From NCBI GenBank assembly GCA_002333405.1, contig DDBH01000003.1, forward strand, positions 57,851 through 65,304: 7,454 nucleotides of DNA, written 5' to 3'. This DNA comes from Micrococcales bacterium UBA2037. Its GTDB lineage: Bacteria; Actinomycetota; Actinomycetes; Actinomycetales; Microbacteriaceae. A program made the position numbers and the translations under genes. This document shows positions 1 through 6,813 of the stretch, one piece after another (position 1 is the first letter of the stretch; each line of letters begins with the position of its first letter). A model generated the notes under the pieces. The model worked only from the letters and a program-made list of their open reading frames with translations. It had not been told where the DNA came from and ran no database searches.

Positions 1-591
1 TGGACCGGCAAGGCAATTGACCGAGATGTATTGATACCCGCGCGAGTTCTAAACGAGATTGCTAAGACTTTCAGCCACGAAGGCGATTTGGAACTGGCAT
101 TTGGTGAAACCGAAAAGGAAATGATCGGCTTTTCTAGTGGCAACAAGACGGTTTCTACGGCAACCATCAAGGGTAAATACCCGGCCGTACTGCAACTTTT
201 CCCCGAGGACACCGAAAACTTCGCTGTTTTGAATAACCAGGAACTATTAGATGCCACCAGACGAGTGGCTTTGGTTGTTGATCGCGAAAAACCGCTACGC
301 TACAAGTTCTCAGAGGGTGAACTTTCGCTCGAGTCAATTGGCTCAGACGTAGCGGATGCTTCCGAACAGATCGCATGCTCTCTAAAGGGTGGGGAAACAC
401 TGGTTTCCCTCAGACCACAGTTCCTATCTGATGCCCTAGCGGGGCTAGACGCGGAAAACGTCAAGATTGGTTTCACGGTAAACCCGAACAACCCGAACAA
501 ACCAGGACCGGTACTTATCAGCCCCGTTGATCCCAAAGACGGCGACAAAGACTTCCGTTACCTGCTCCAGCCAAATCTTCTAGTTTCATAA
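1..591 (+). CDS. dnaN: DNA polymerase III sliding clamp (beta subunit), 3' part
   Basis: This is the C-terminal half of the ring-shaped clamp that tethers DNA polymerase III and other replication and repair proteins to DNA. The reading frame is open from base 1 (W-T-G-K-A-I-D-R-D) to the TAA at 589-591, so 196 residues are present and roughly the first half of a ~380-residue protein lies upstream. Visible family features are the segment IPARVLNEIAKTF near residues 12-24, a G-K-Y-P...LFPED stretch (residues about 58-70), RRVALVVDRE (about 86-95), and the last-domain pattern RPQFLSDALAGLDAENVKIGF. The C-terminus YLLQPNLLVS aligns without gaps to the usual YLLMPVRLPG but differs at M, V and R, residues that help form the partner-binding pocket. 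It is followed after 16 nt by recF. The TTG at 31 is internal, not a start. Identification rests on these patterns and on the recF neighbour. Confidence 0.95.
   Translation, partial: WTGKAIDRDVLIPARVLNEIAKTFSHEGDLELAFGETEKEMIGFSSGNKTVSTATIKGKYPAVLQLFPEDTENFAVLNNQELLDATRRVALVVDREKPLRYKFSEGELSLESIGSDVADASEQIACSLKGGETLVSLRPQFLSDALAGLDAENVKIGFTVNPNNPNKPGPVLISPVDPKDGDKDFRYLLQPNLLVS
481..498 (+). repeat. 9-bp tandem duplication within dnaN
   Basis: AACCCGAAC occurs twice head to tail, encoding N-P-N-N-P-N in a loop of the clamp's last domain where relatives usually have a shorter turn. It is in frame and probably harmless; it may reflect slippage. Confidence 0.6.
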
Positions 592-595
592 TCGA

Positions 596-601
596 AGCAG
601 G
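596..601 (+). promoter_or_regulatory. weak ribosome binding site of recF
   Basis: AGCAGG lies 6 nt before the TTG at 608. It is a poor match to the Shine-Dalgarno consensus. However, the recF frame has a stop at 581-583 and no other start codon between that stop and 608, so it supports the TTG as the start. Weak initiation and close spacing to dnaN suggest recF is translated at a low level from the dnaN transcript (inference). Confidence 0.5.
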
Positions 602-607
602 CACGGC

Positions 608-1741
608 TTGTGGCTTAGATCTTTACAGCTGACTGGTTATCGAAACTATGAGCAGTTAAGTGCCGAGTTCCCGGCTGGCCCAGTTTTAATAATCGGTGAA
701 AATGGCGAGGGAAAAACCAACCTTGTCGAGGCGATCGGTTATCTTTCCACCCTTGAATCTCACCGGGTATCCGGTTACCAGGCCCTTATCCAAAAACACC
801 AGGTCTCGTCTCAGCTGTCTGCAAAGGTAAGCCACCAGGGTCGAGACCTCATGGTGGGGATAGAACTAAACAAAGACAGCCCGAATAGGTTTTTCCTAAA
901 TGGATCCCAACGAAAAAAGACCTCGGAAATTCTCGGACTAATTCGAACCGTCACCTTTGCCCCGGAAGACCTGGACCTGATCAGACGTGATCCTAGTGAC
1001 CGGAGGGCTTTCATGGACTCGTCCCTGATGCAGCTAAAACCTCGGCTTGCCGGTGTGAAATCAGACTATGACCGGGTTTTGAAGCAGCGCAACGCATTGC
1101 TTAAGTCTGCTCGATCCGTGAAGAACCCCGACCTCGGAACCCTTGATATTTGGAATGACCAGCTTGTGGCACTCGGAACCGAGCTAACAATCGAACGTCT
1201 AAACCTTGTGGCCCAACTAGAACCACTCATCAAGGATTTCTACGCCAAACTCAGCGCCTCCAAGGAAGAGGTGAGACTGAGACTGGTTTCGGCCGTTGGA
1301 GCAGAAGAGGGTGAGAATTTTGCAGACATCGAATCCGATGCCAAGGCATATTCCAACGATTTCTACCAGCGTCTCGAAACACTCAGGGACAGAGAAATCG
1401 AGCGGGGAATCACCCTTGCTGGCCCACACCGGGACGAATTGGTAATTGAAAAAGGCGGCCTACTCGCCAAATCCCACGCGTCCCAGGGTGAAGCCTGGTC
1501 TCTTGCCCTCGGCCTAAAGCTTGCCCTCGGCTCGGTGTCTAGGAAAAACTCGGACCTTGGCGACCCAATATTGTTGCTCGACGATGTGTTTGCAGTCTTG
1601 GACAAGGGCAGGCGCCAACGACTGCTGGAATTCGTAACCGACTACGAGCAGGTCTTTATTACCGCCGCGGATCAGGCGATGGCCCCGCAGTTGGATTGGG
1701 CGGCCGAACTGTCGGTTTCAAAGGGGGTTCTAGGTGCGTGA
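608..1741 (+). CDS. recF: DNA replication and repair protein RecF
   Basis: RecF is an SMC-like ATPase that works with RecO and RecR to load RecA onto gapped DNA at stalled forks. The 377-residue product has the family's usual length. It shows the Walker A motif GENGEGKT at residues 30-37, followed by N38. The conserved TFAPEDLDLIRRDPSDRR block lies near residues 116-133. LAGPHRDEL is at 270-278, the ABC-type signature region SQGEAWSLALGLKLA begins at residue 292, and the Walker B LLLDD ends at D325-D326. The D-loop reads AVLD with V330, where RecF proteins usually have E (FAELD or ASELD). The start is TTG; it is the only start codon in frame before the first conserved strand (LRSLQLTGYRNY). 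The stop overlaps the DUF721 gene by 8 nt. Many Micrococcales have gnd between dnaN and recF; here nothing intervenes. Confidence 0.96.
   Translation: MWLRSLQLTGYRNYEQLSAEFPAGPVLIIGENGEGKTNLVEAIGYLSTLESHRVSGYQALIQKHQVSSQLSAKVSHQGRDLMVGIELNKDSPNRFFLNGSQRKKTSEILGLIRTVTFAPEDLDLIRRDPSDRRAFMDSSLMQLKPRLAGVKSDYDRVLKQRNALLKSARSVKNPDLGTLDIWNDQLVALGTELTIERLNLVAQLEPLIKDFYAKLSASKEEVRLRLVSAVGAEEGENFADIESDAKAYSNDFYQRLETLRDREIERGITLAGPHRDELVIEKGGLLAKSHASQGEAWSLALGLKLALGSVSRKNSDLGDPILLLDDVFAVLDKGRRQRLLEFVTDYEQVFITAADQAMAPQLDWAAELSVSKGVLGA
1723..1727 (+). promoter_or_regulatory. ribosome binding site of the DciA-family gene
   Basis: GGGGG, inside the last codons of recF, stands 6 nt before the GTG at 1734. 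It supports that GTG as the start and implies translational coupling to recF, whose TGA at 1739-1741 lies just after the start. Confidence 0.55.
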
Positions 1742-2222
1742 GCTGGACTTCCATGTGGCCGACGGCTTCTTCAAGAGCTTTCTAGCAAACTCACACGGCA
1801 TAAAGTCCCGTGATGAGAAGAGGCGTGACCGCTACCAAAAGCGCGGATCGAAACCATTCGACAAGGGCCGCGACCTCATCACAGCTGAGCAGGGCCTGGA
1901 GCATCTTTTTGGCGAGTTCAACTGGGGAGGTCAGCTCGAGAAGGCAGCTCTGTTCTCCGACTGGTACAAAGTTGTCGGCAAAGAAAGCGCCGAGGCATCG
2001 TTCCCGGAAGAGCTCAAGGGGGCGCAATTGGTGGTCAGGTGTCGATCAACCGCTTGGGCCACCCAGCTGCGCCTATTGGAACCGCAGATTCTCGAAAAGC
2101 TAAAGCTCGAACACCCCAACCTGATTATTGATCAGGTGATGTTTTTGGGCCCAACGGCCCCAAGTTGGAAAAAAGGCGCCCGATCGGTTCCAGGACGCGG
2201 CCCACGCGACACTTATGGCTAA
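1734..2222 (+). CDS. dciA: DUF721/DciA-family replication protein
   Basis: The 162-residue product belongs to the DUF721 family. Members named DciA interact with the replicative helicase DnaB in bacteria that lack DnaC or DnaI, and the mycobacterial homologue Rv0004 sits at the same place after recF. Visible parts: an N-terminal segment with an aromatic helix (ADGFFKSFLA) and a Lys/Arg-rich stretch at residues 24-46, likely disordered and nucleic-acid binding; then the KH-like core, with FSDWYKVVG at 74-82, P91, and the highly typical RSTAWATQLRLL at 104-115; then the actinobacterial C-terminal signature GPTAPSWKKG at 139-148 and GRGPRDTYG at 154-162. The GTG start overlaps recF by 8 nt and has a purine-rich site before it. 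Family assignment is firm. The helicase-loading role is taken from studied homologues and is not visible here. Confidence 0.9.
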   Translation: MRELDFHVADGFFKSFLANSHGIKSRDEKRRDRYQKRGSKPFDKGRDLITAEQGLEHLFGEFNWGGQLEKAALFSDWYKVVGKESAEASFPEELKGAQLVVRCRSTAWATQLRLLEPQILEKLKLEHPNLIIDQVMFLGPTAPSWKKGARSVPGRGPRDTYG

Positions 2223-2256
2223 TAACCATATCCCGGAGTTTTTCTCGGCTCTAGGG

Positions 2257-2262
2257 TAGAAT
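2257..2262 (+). promoter_or_regulatory. possible -10 element of the gyrB promoter
   Basis: TAGAAT matches the TATAAT consensus at five of six positions. It lies in the 120-base gap before gyrB. No good -35 is visible at 16-18 nt upstream (the sequence there is around CGGAGT). Initiation would fall near the G run at 2266-2269, giving a leader of about 75 nt. Supported by position and sequence only. Confidence 0.45.
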
Positions 2263-2266
2263 GTAG

Positions 2267-2323
2267 GGGTTAGCAAACCCGAATCTCAGTCGGTCCTGGA
2301 CCGCATTTACGTGGAGCTAACCC
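2267..2323 (+). promoter_or_regulatory. nested hairpin in the gyrB 5' leader
   Basis: GGGTTAGC at 2267-2274 is perfectly complementary to GCTAACCC at 2316-2323 (8 bp). Inside this outer stem, CGGTCC at 2291-2296 and GGACCG at 2298-2303 form a second inverted repeat, which as RNA gives CGGT/ACCG around a 5-nt loop. The outer stem would begin almost at the predicted transcript 5' end and close 4 nt before the GGGAAG site. There is no U tract, so it is not a terminator. It could be a structured leader, a 5'-end stabiliser or a protein-binding inverted repeat; nothing here tells which. Confidence 0.5.
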
Positions 2324-2327
2324 AAAC

Positions 2328-2333
2328 GGGAAG
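2328..2333 (+). promoter_or_regulatory. ribosome binding site of gyrB
   Basis: GGGAAG is 9 nt before the ATG at 2343 but only 3 nt before the in-frame TTG at 2337. This decides for the ATG (protein starting M-S-E-P-N) over the two-residue-longer form. Confidence 0.6.
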
Positions 2334-2342
2334 TAATTGAAT

Positions 2343-4280
2343 ATGTCAGAACCAAATAATAATTACGATGCAGGCAACATTCAGGTCCTTGAAGGACTCG
2401 AGGCGGTTCGTAAAAGACCGGGTATGTACATCGGATCAACGGGCCCCAGGGGTCTGCACCATTTGGTTTATGAGATAGTCGACAACTCCGTTGATGAAGC
2501 CCTTGCTGGCCACTGCGACAACATCGATGTCGTCATCACTAAAGCCGGAGACATTAGAGTCAGCGACAACGGTCGAGGCATTCCCGTTGACATGCACCCA
2601 GTCGAGAAAAAGCCAGCGGTTGAGGTTGTTCTAACGGTTCTCCACGCAGGTGGAAAATTCGGAGGCGGCGGTTACGCGGTTTCCGGTGGTCTGCACGGTG
2701 TTGGAGCGTCGGTTGTAAACGCACTTTCCACCACCCTTTCTGTAGAGGTTCACCGCGAAGGCCACATTTGGAGACAGAACTACTCGATCGGTGTGCCGGA
2801 CGCTCCTCTTGAAAAGGGCGAGAAGACCGATCGCACCGGAACCACAATTCGGTTCACCCCGAGTTCTGAAATCTTTGAAACCGTCGAGTTCGACTACGAA
2901 ACTCTGCGCGCTCGCTTCCAGCAGATGTGTTTCCTAAACAAGGGACTCAAGATCAACCTGCTTGATGAGCGCGACGGTCGCAACGACACCTATCACTATG
3001 AGCGAGGTCTTGCTGACTACGTTGAGTACCTAAACTCAGCCAAAAAGGTAGAGACCGTACACGACGAGATCATTTCTATCGAAACCGAGAACAAGGAAAA
3101 GAGCCTCTCGGTCGAAATCGCGATGCAGTGGACAACCGGCTACAACGAGGGTGTCCACACCTACGCAAACACAATTAACACCCACGAGGGTGGAACTCAC
3201 GAAGAGGGCTTCCGTGCCGCTTTAACTTCGCTCCTGAACAAATACGCCAGAGACAAGGGCCTACTGAAGGAAAAGGACGACAACCTAACCGGTGACGATG
3301 TCCGTGAAGGCCTAACGGCGGTTGTTTCAGTGAAGCTAACCGAGCCACAGTTCGAAGGCCAGACCAAAACCAAGCTTGGAAACACCGAGGCCAAGGCTTT
3401 TGTGCAGAAGGTAGTGAACGATCAGCTAGGTGACTGGCTAGAGCGAAACCCAAACCAGGCTAAAGAGGTTGTTCGCAAAGCTATTCAGGCTGCCAGCGCA
3501 AGAATGGCAGCCAGAAAAGCCCGCGAGGCCACCAGGCGCAAAGGGCTTCTGGAATCAGGCGGAATGCCTGGAAAGCTTCGCGACTGCTCATCTAGAGACC
3601 CCGTTATTTCTGAAATCTACATCGTTGAGGGTGACTCGGCCGGTGGTTCCGCGGTTCGTGGTCGCGACCCAGAGACCCAAGCCATCCTGCCGCTTCGCGG
3701 AAAGATTTTGAACGTCGAGAAGGCCAGACTCGATAGGGCGCTGGCTAACACAGAGGTTCAGGCACTGATTACCGCGTTTGGTACCGGCATCGGCGAAGAG
3801 TTTGACGTTGAAAAGATCAGATATCACAAGTGCATCCTGATGGCTGACGCCGATGTTGACGGCCAGCACATCAGGACCCTGCTCTTGACCCTGCTGTTCA
3901 GGTACATGAGGCCATTGATTGAGCACGGCTACGTTTACATGGCGCAGCCACCGCTATTCAAGATCAAATGGTCAAACGCACCGCACCAATACGTGTTTAC
4001 CGATGAGGAACGCGACCGCGCGCTGGCCGAAGGCCAGGCAGCCGGACGCAAGATACCTAAAGAGAACTCGATCCAGCGCTACAAGGGTCTGGGTGAGATG
4101 GATTACGACGAGCTCTGGGAAACAACCATGAACCCAGCAACCAGAACCCTGCTTCAGGTAACCCTGGACGATGCCGCCCTAGCAGACGAGGTCTTCTCAA
4201 CCCTGATGGGTGAAGACGTTGAAAGCCGCAGAAACTTTATCCAGCGAAACGCCAAAGACGTCCGCTTCTTGGACATCTAG
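2343..4280 (+). CDS. gyrB: DNA gyrase subunit B
   Basis: GyrB is the ATP-driven half of the A2B2 topoisomerase that introduces negative supercoils. The 645-residue protein has the compact Gram-positive form, without the long C-terminal insertion found in E. coli. GHKL ATPase motifs are present: E44 (general base) and N48 in HHLVYEIVDN, DNGRGIP at 75-81, and the GG..G-LHGVG lid ending at 117-121. The transducer lysine lies in QTKTK at 340-344 (Q340, K342). The TOPRIM metal site is complete: E429 in VEGDSAGG and the D502-x-D504-x-D506 triad in DADVD, with PLRGKILNVEKA at 450-461 between them. The QRYKGLGEM and NPATRTLLQV blocks and the RNFIQRNAKDVRFLDI end are typical. All catalytic residues are present, so the enzyme should be active. 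gyrA follows after 13 nt, so the two subunits are probably made from one mRNA. Confidence 0.98.
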   Translation: MSEPNNNYDAGNIQVLEGLEAVRKRPGMYIGSTGPRGLHHLVYEIVDNSVDEALAGHCDNIDVVITKAGDIRVSDNGRGIPVDMHPVEKKPAVEVVLTVLHAGGKFGGGGYAVSGGLHGVGASVVNALSTTLSVEVHREGHIWRQNYSIGVPDAPLEKGEKTDRTGTTIRFTPSSEIFETVEFDYETLRARFQQMCFLNKGLKINLLDERDGRNDTYHYERGLADYVEYLNSAKKVETVHDEIISIETENKEKSLSVEIAMQWTTGYNEGVHTYANTINTHEGGTHEEGFRAALTSLLNKYARDKGLLKEKDDNLTGDDVREGLTAVVSVKLTEPQFEGQTKTKLGNTEAKAFVQKVVNDQLGDWLERNPNQAKEVVRKAIQAASARMAARKAREATRRKGLLESGGMPGKLRDCSSRDPVISEIYIVEGDSAGGSAVRGRDPETQAILPLRGKILNVEKARLDRALANTEVQALITAFGTGIGEEFDVEKIRYHKCILMADADVDGQHIRTLLLTLLFRYMRPLIEHGYVYMAQPPLFKIKWSNAPHQYVFTDEERDRALAEGQAAGRKIPKENSIQRYKGLGEMDYDELWETTMNPATRTLLQVTLDDAALADEVFSTLMGEDVESRRNFIQRNAKDVRFLDI

Positions 4281-4282
4281 GC

Positions 4283-4287
4283 AGGAG
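4283..4287 (+). promoter_or_regulatory. ribosome binding site of gyrA
   Basis: AGGAG lies 6 nt before the ATG at 4294 and just after the gyrB stop. It fixes the gyrA start at M-S-E-N-Q and rules out the in-frame ATG at 4210, which lies inside gyrB and has no such site. Confidence 0.85.
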
Positions 4288-4293
4288 AGACAA

Positions 4294-6813
4294 ATGTCAG
4301 AAAATCAGATCGACAAGATAGAACAAATCGACCTCCAGGTCGAAATGCAGCGAAGCTACCTCGACTACGCAATGAGCGTTATCGTGGGCCGAGCGCTGCC
4401 GGACGTCAGAGACGGACTAAAGCCAGTGCACCGCAGGGTTCTCTATGCGATGTATGACGGCGGATATCGTCCAGACAAGCAGTTCTCCAAGTGCTCCCGT
4501 GTCGTCGGTGATGTTATGGGTCAGTTCCACCCTCACGGTGACACTGCTATCTATGACACCCTGGTTCGTTTGGTTCAGGACTGGAACCTGCGCTACCCGC
4601 TTGTTTGGGGCCAGGGAAACTTCGGATCCCCAGGTAATGACCCGGCTGCTGCTCCTCGTTACACCGAGTGCAAGATGGCACCTTTGGCAATGGAAATGGT
4701 CCGGGACATCGACGAAGAAACCGTTGATTTTCAGGACAACTATGACGGTCGCACCCAAGAGCCAACAATTCTGCCAGCCAGGTTCCCAAACCTACTGGTC
4801 AACGGTTCAATCGGTATTGCCGTTGGTATGGCGACAAACATCCCGCCTCACAACCTCCGTGAGGTAGCTGAGGCAGCCCAATTCGTGCTCAAGAACCCAA
4901 CCATTTTGGGTGATGAGCTAATCGACGAGCTAATCAAGATTGTGAAGGGTCCAGATTTCCCAACCGGAGCCCAAATCCTTGGTCGCCGCGGCATCGAAGA
5001 TGCCTACCGAACCGGTCGCGGTTCAATCACCATGCGCGCTGTTGTGAATGTTGAGGAAATCCACAACCGCACCTGCCTAGTGGTAACCGAGCTTCCGTAT
5101 CAGGTGAACCCGGACAACCTGGCCCTGAAGATTGCCGAGCTAACAAAAGAGGGCAAGCTAACTGGAATTGCGGACATTCGCGACGAGACCTCTGGTCGAA
5201 CCGGTCAGCGCCTTGTGATTGTTCTCAAGAAGGACGCTGTTGCCAGGGTTGTTCTAAACAATTTGTTCAAGTACACCCAGCTCCAGGACAACTTCGGTGC
5301 CAACATGCTGGCATTGGTCGATGGTGTTCCAAGGACGCTGTCCATCGATGGCTTTATCACCAACTGGGTAACTCACCAGATCGACATCATTGTGCGCAGA
5401 ACCCAGTTCCGCTTGCGCAAGGCCGAAGAGCGTGCCCACATCCTTCGCGGTTACCTAAAGGCCCTGGATTCTCTGGACGAGGTAATCGCGCTTATCCGCA
5501 AGAGCCCAACGGTTGAAGATGCCCGTGATGGCCTGATCAAGCTTCTCAAGATCGATGAGCTCCAGGCCCGTGCAATTTTGAACATGCAGCTAAGACAGCT
5601 TGCGGCTCTTGAGCGCCAGAAGATCATCGATGAGGCAGCCGAACTTGAAAAGCAAATCGTTGAGTTCCAGCGCATCATTGCCGACGAAAACGCGCAGCGC
5701 GAGATTGTTGCCGAGGAACTAGCTGAAATCACCAACAAGTACGGTGACGATCGTCGCTCTGAGATCATGCTCGGCTACGACGGTGATGTGAGCGTTGAGG
5801 ACCTGATTCCTCAGGAAGAAATGGTTGTCACCCTGACTCAGGGTGGTTACATCAAGCGCACCAGAAGCGATAACTACCGCATTCAACACCGCGGTGGCCG
5901 CGGTGTTAGAGGTGCGAGCCTTCGAGCCGATGATGTGGTTCAGAACTTCATCGTTTCCACCACTCACCACTGGTTGATGTTCTTTACAAACACCGGTCGC
6001 GTTTACCGTTCCAAGGTCTACGAGATTCAAGAATCGGGCAGAGACGCCAAGGGTCAGCATGTTGCTAACCTTTTGGCACTGCAGCCTGAGGAACGCGTGG
6101 TCAAGGTTCTAGATCTAAAGGACTACCAGGAGCAGCCATATCTGGTGATGGCGACCAGAAACGGTCTTGTCAAAAAGACCTCACTTGAGCTTTATGACAC
6201 CGCCCGCACCGGCGGCATCATTGCAATCAAGCTGCGCGAGGACGATGAGCTTGTCAACGCCATGCTGGTAAGCGAAGAAAACGATGTTCTGCTGGTCAGC
6301 CGCAAGGGCATGTCCATCAGGTTCTCTGCCGCTAATGATTCGATGCGCCCGATGGGTCGCGACACCTCAGGCGTGATTGGCATGGCGTTCCGTAAGGGTG
6401 ACGAGCTGCTATCGGCCTCGGTGATCGGTGAATCTGGATTCGTCTTTGTTGTAACTGAGGGGGGTTATGCCAAGCGAACCGCAGCCGACCAATACCGCGT
6501 TCAAAAGCGTGGAGGCATCGGAATCAAGGTAGCCAAGCTTGATGAAAAGCGCGGCGATCTAGTTGGCGCACTGATGGTTGATGAAACCGATGAGGTGCTG
6601 GCAGTACTTTCCTCTGGAAAGGTGATCCGATCGGCTGCAACCGAGGTTCCTGCTAAGGGCCGCGACACCATGGGCGTAGTCTTTGCTAGATTTGACGACA
6701 ACGACTCGGTGCTTTCGATAGCTCGGAACTCAGAGCGCAACCTAGAGACAAACGACGAGATCGAAACCGAAACCGAAGGAGCGGCCAGTGACACAGCTGT
6801 TCAACCGGAATAA
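4294..6813 (+). CDS. gyrA: DNA gyrase subunit A
   Basis: GyrA cuts and rejoins DNA and wraps it for supercoiling. The 839-residue protein is close in length to other actinobacterial GyrA. The breakage-reunion domain carries the active-site pair R122-Y123 in APRYTE. The quinolone-contact helix reads HPHGDTAIYD, with T84 at the position of E. coli Ser83 and the acidic D88 kept. The tower and a long coiled coil (about residues 370-500, with NMQLRQLAALERQKI) follow. The C-terminal beta-pinwheel has the GyrA box QHRGGRG at 531-537, needed for wrapping in studied gyrases, and a second box-like QKRGGIG at 737-743. The tail after about residue 812 is acidic (ETNDEIETETEG). Residues 207-214 (DELIDELI) come from a near-perfect 12-bp tandem repeat. 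The last 26 nt overlap the start of the DUF3566 gene. Confidence 0.98.
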   Translation: MSENQIDKIEQIDLQVEMQRSYLDYAMSVIVGRALPDVRDGLKPVHRRVLYAMYDGGYRPDKQFSKCSRVVGDVMGQFHPHGDTAIYDTLVRLVQDWNLRYPLVWGQGNFGSPGNDPAAAPRYTECKMAPLAMEMVRDIDEETVDFQDNYDGRTQEPTILPARFPNLLVNGSIGIAVGMATNIPPHNLREVAEAAQFVLKNPTILGDELIDELIKIVKGPDFPTGAQILGRRGIEDAYRTGRGSITMRAVVNVEEIHNRTCLVVTELPYQVNPDNLALKIAELTKEGKLTGIADIRDETSGRTGQRLVIVLKKDAVARVVLNNLFKYTQLQDNFGANMLALVDGVPRTLSIDGFITNWVTHQIDIIVRRTQFRLRKAEERAHILRGYLKALDSLDEVIALIRKSPTVEDARDGLIKLLKIDELQARAILNMQLRQLAALERQKIIDEAAELEKQIVEFQRIIADENAQREIVAEELAEITNKYGDDRRSEIMLGYDGDVSVEDLIPQEEMVVTLTQGGYIKRTRSDNYRIQHRGGRGVRGASLRADDVVQNFIVSTTHHWLMFFTNTGRVYRSKVYEIQESGRDAKGQHVANLLALQPEERVVKVLDLKDYQEQPYLVMATRNGLVKKTSLELYDTARTGGIIAIKLREDDELVNAMLVSEENDVLLVSRKGMSIRFSAANDSMRPMGRDTSGVIGMAFRKGDELLSASVIGESGFVFVVTEGGYAKRTAADQYRVQKRGGIGIKVAKLDEKRGDLVGALMVDETDEVLAVLSSGKVIRSAATEVPAKGRDTMGVVFARFDDNDSVLSIARNSERNLETNDEIETETEGAASDTAVQPE
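6776..6781 (+). promoter_or_regulatory. ribosome binding site of the DUF3566 gene, inside gyrA
   Basis: AAGGAG, a strong Shine-Dalgarno match, sits inside the gyrA acidic tail, 6 nt before the GTG at 6788. That GTG is the only usable start before the first membrane segment, so the overlap with gyrA is real. Confidence 0.8.

Noticed and set aside
31..591. TTG at 31 as a start of a short gene
   Set aside because: The frame is open to base 1 and the preceding codons continue the DnaN pattern; this is a truncated dnaN, not a separate gene.
1810..2103. 97-codon + strand frame inside the DciA-family gene
   Set aside because: It is an out-of-frame shadow of a gene with clear family motifs; the product is Ser/Arg-rich with no pattern.
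2233..2248. CCGGAG-TTTTT-CTCGG as a terminator after the DciA-family gene
   Set aside because: A 5-bp stem with a bulge, with the T run in the loop instead of after the stem; not a convincing terminator.
2337..2342. TTG start for gyrB two codons upstream
   Set aside because: It is only 3 nt from the GGGAAG site, while the ATG at 2343 has normal spacing.
3151..3159. GTGTCCACA resembling a DnaA box
   Set aside because: A single 8/9 match inside conserved gyrB codons, with no cluster or AT-rich stretch; the origin is expected upstream of dnaN, outside the window.
4210..4293. N-terminal extension of GyrA from the ATG at 4210
   Set aside because: It lies inside gyrB in another frame, has no family similarity, and the AGGAG site fits the ATG at 4294.
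4528..4557. Thr at GyrA position 84 as a quinolone-resistance change
   Set aside because: Ser, Thr and Ala occur naturally at this position in different actinobacteria and the acidic D88 is kept, so resistance cannot be inferred.
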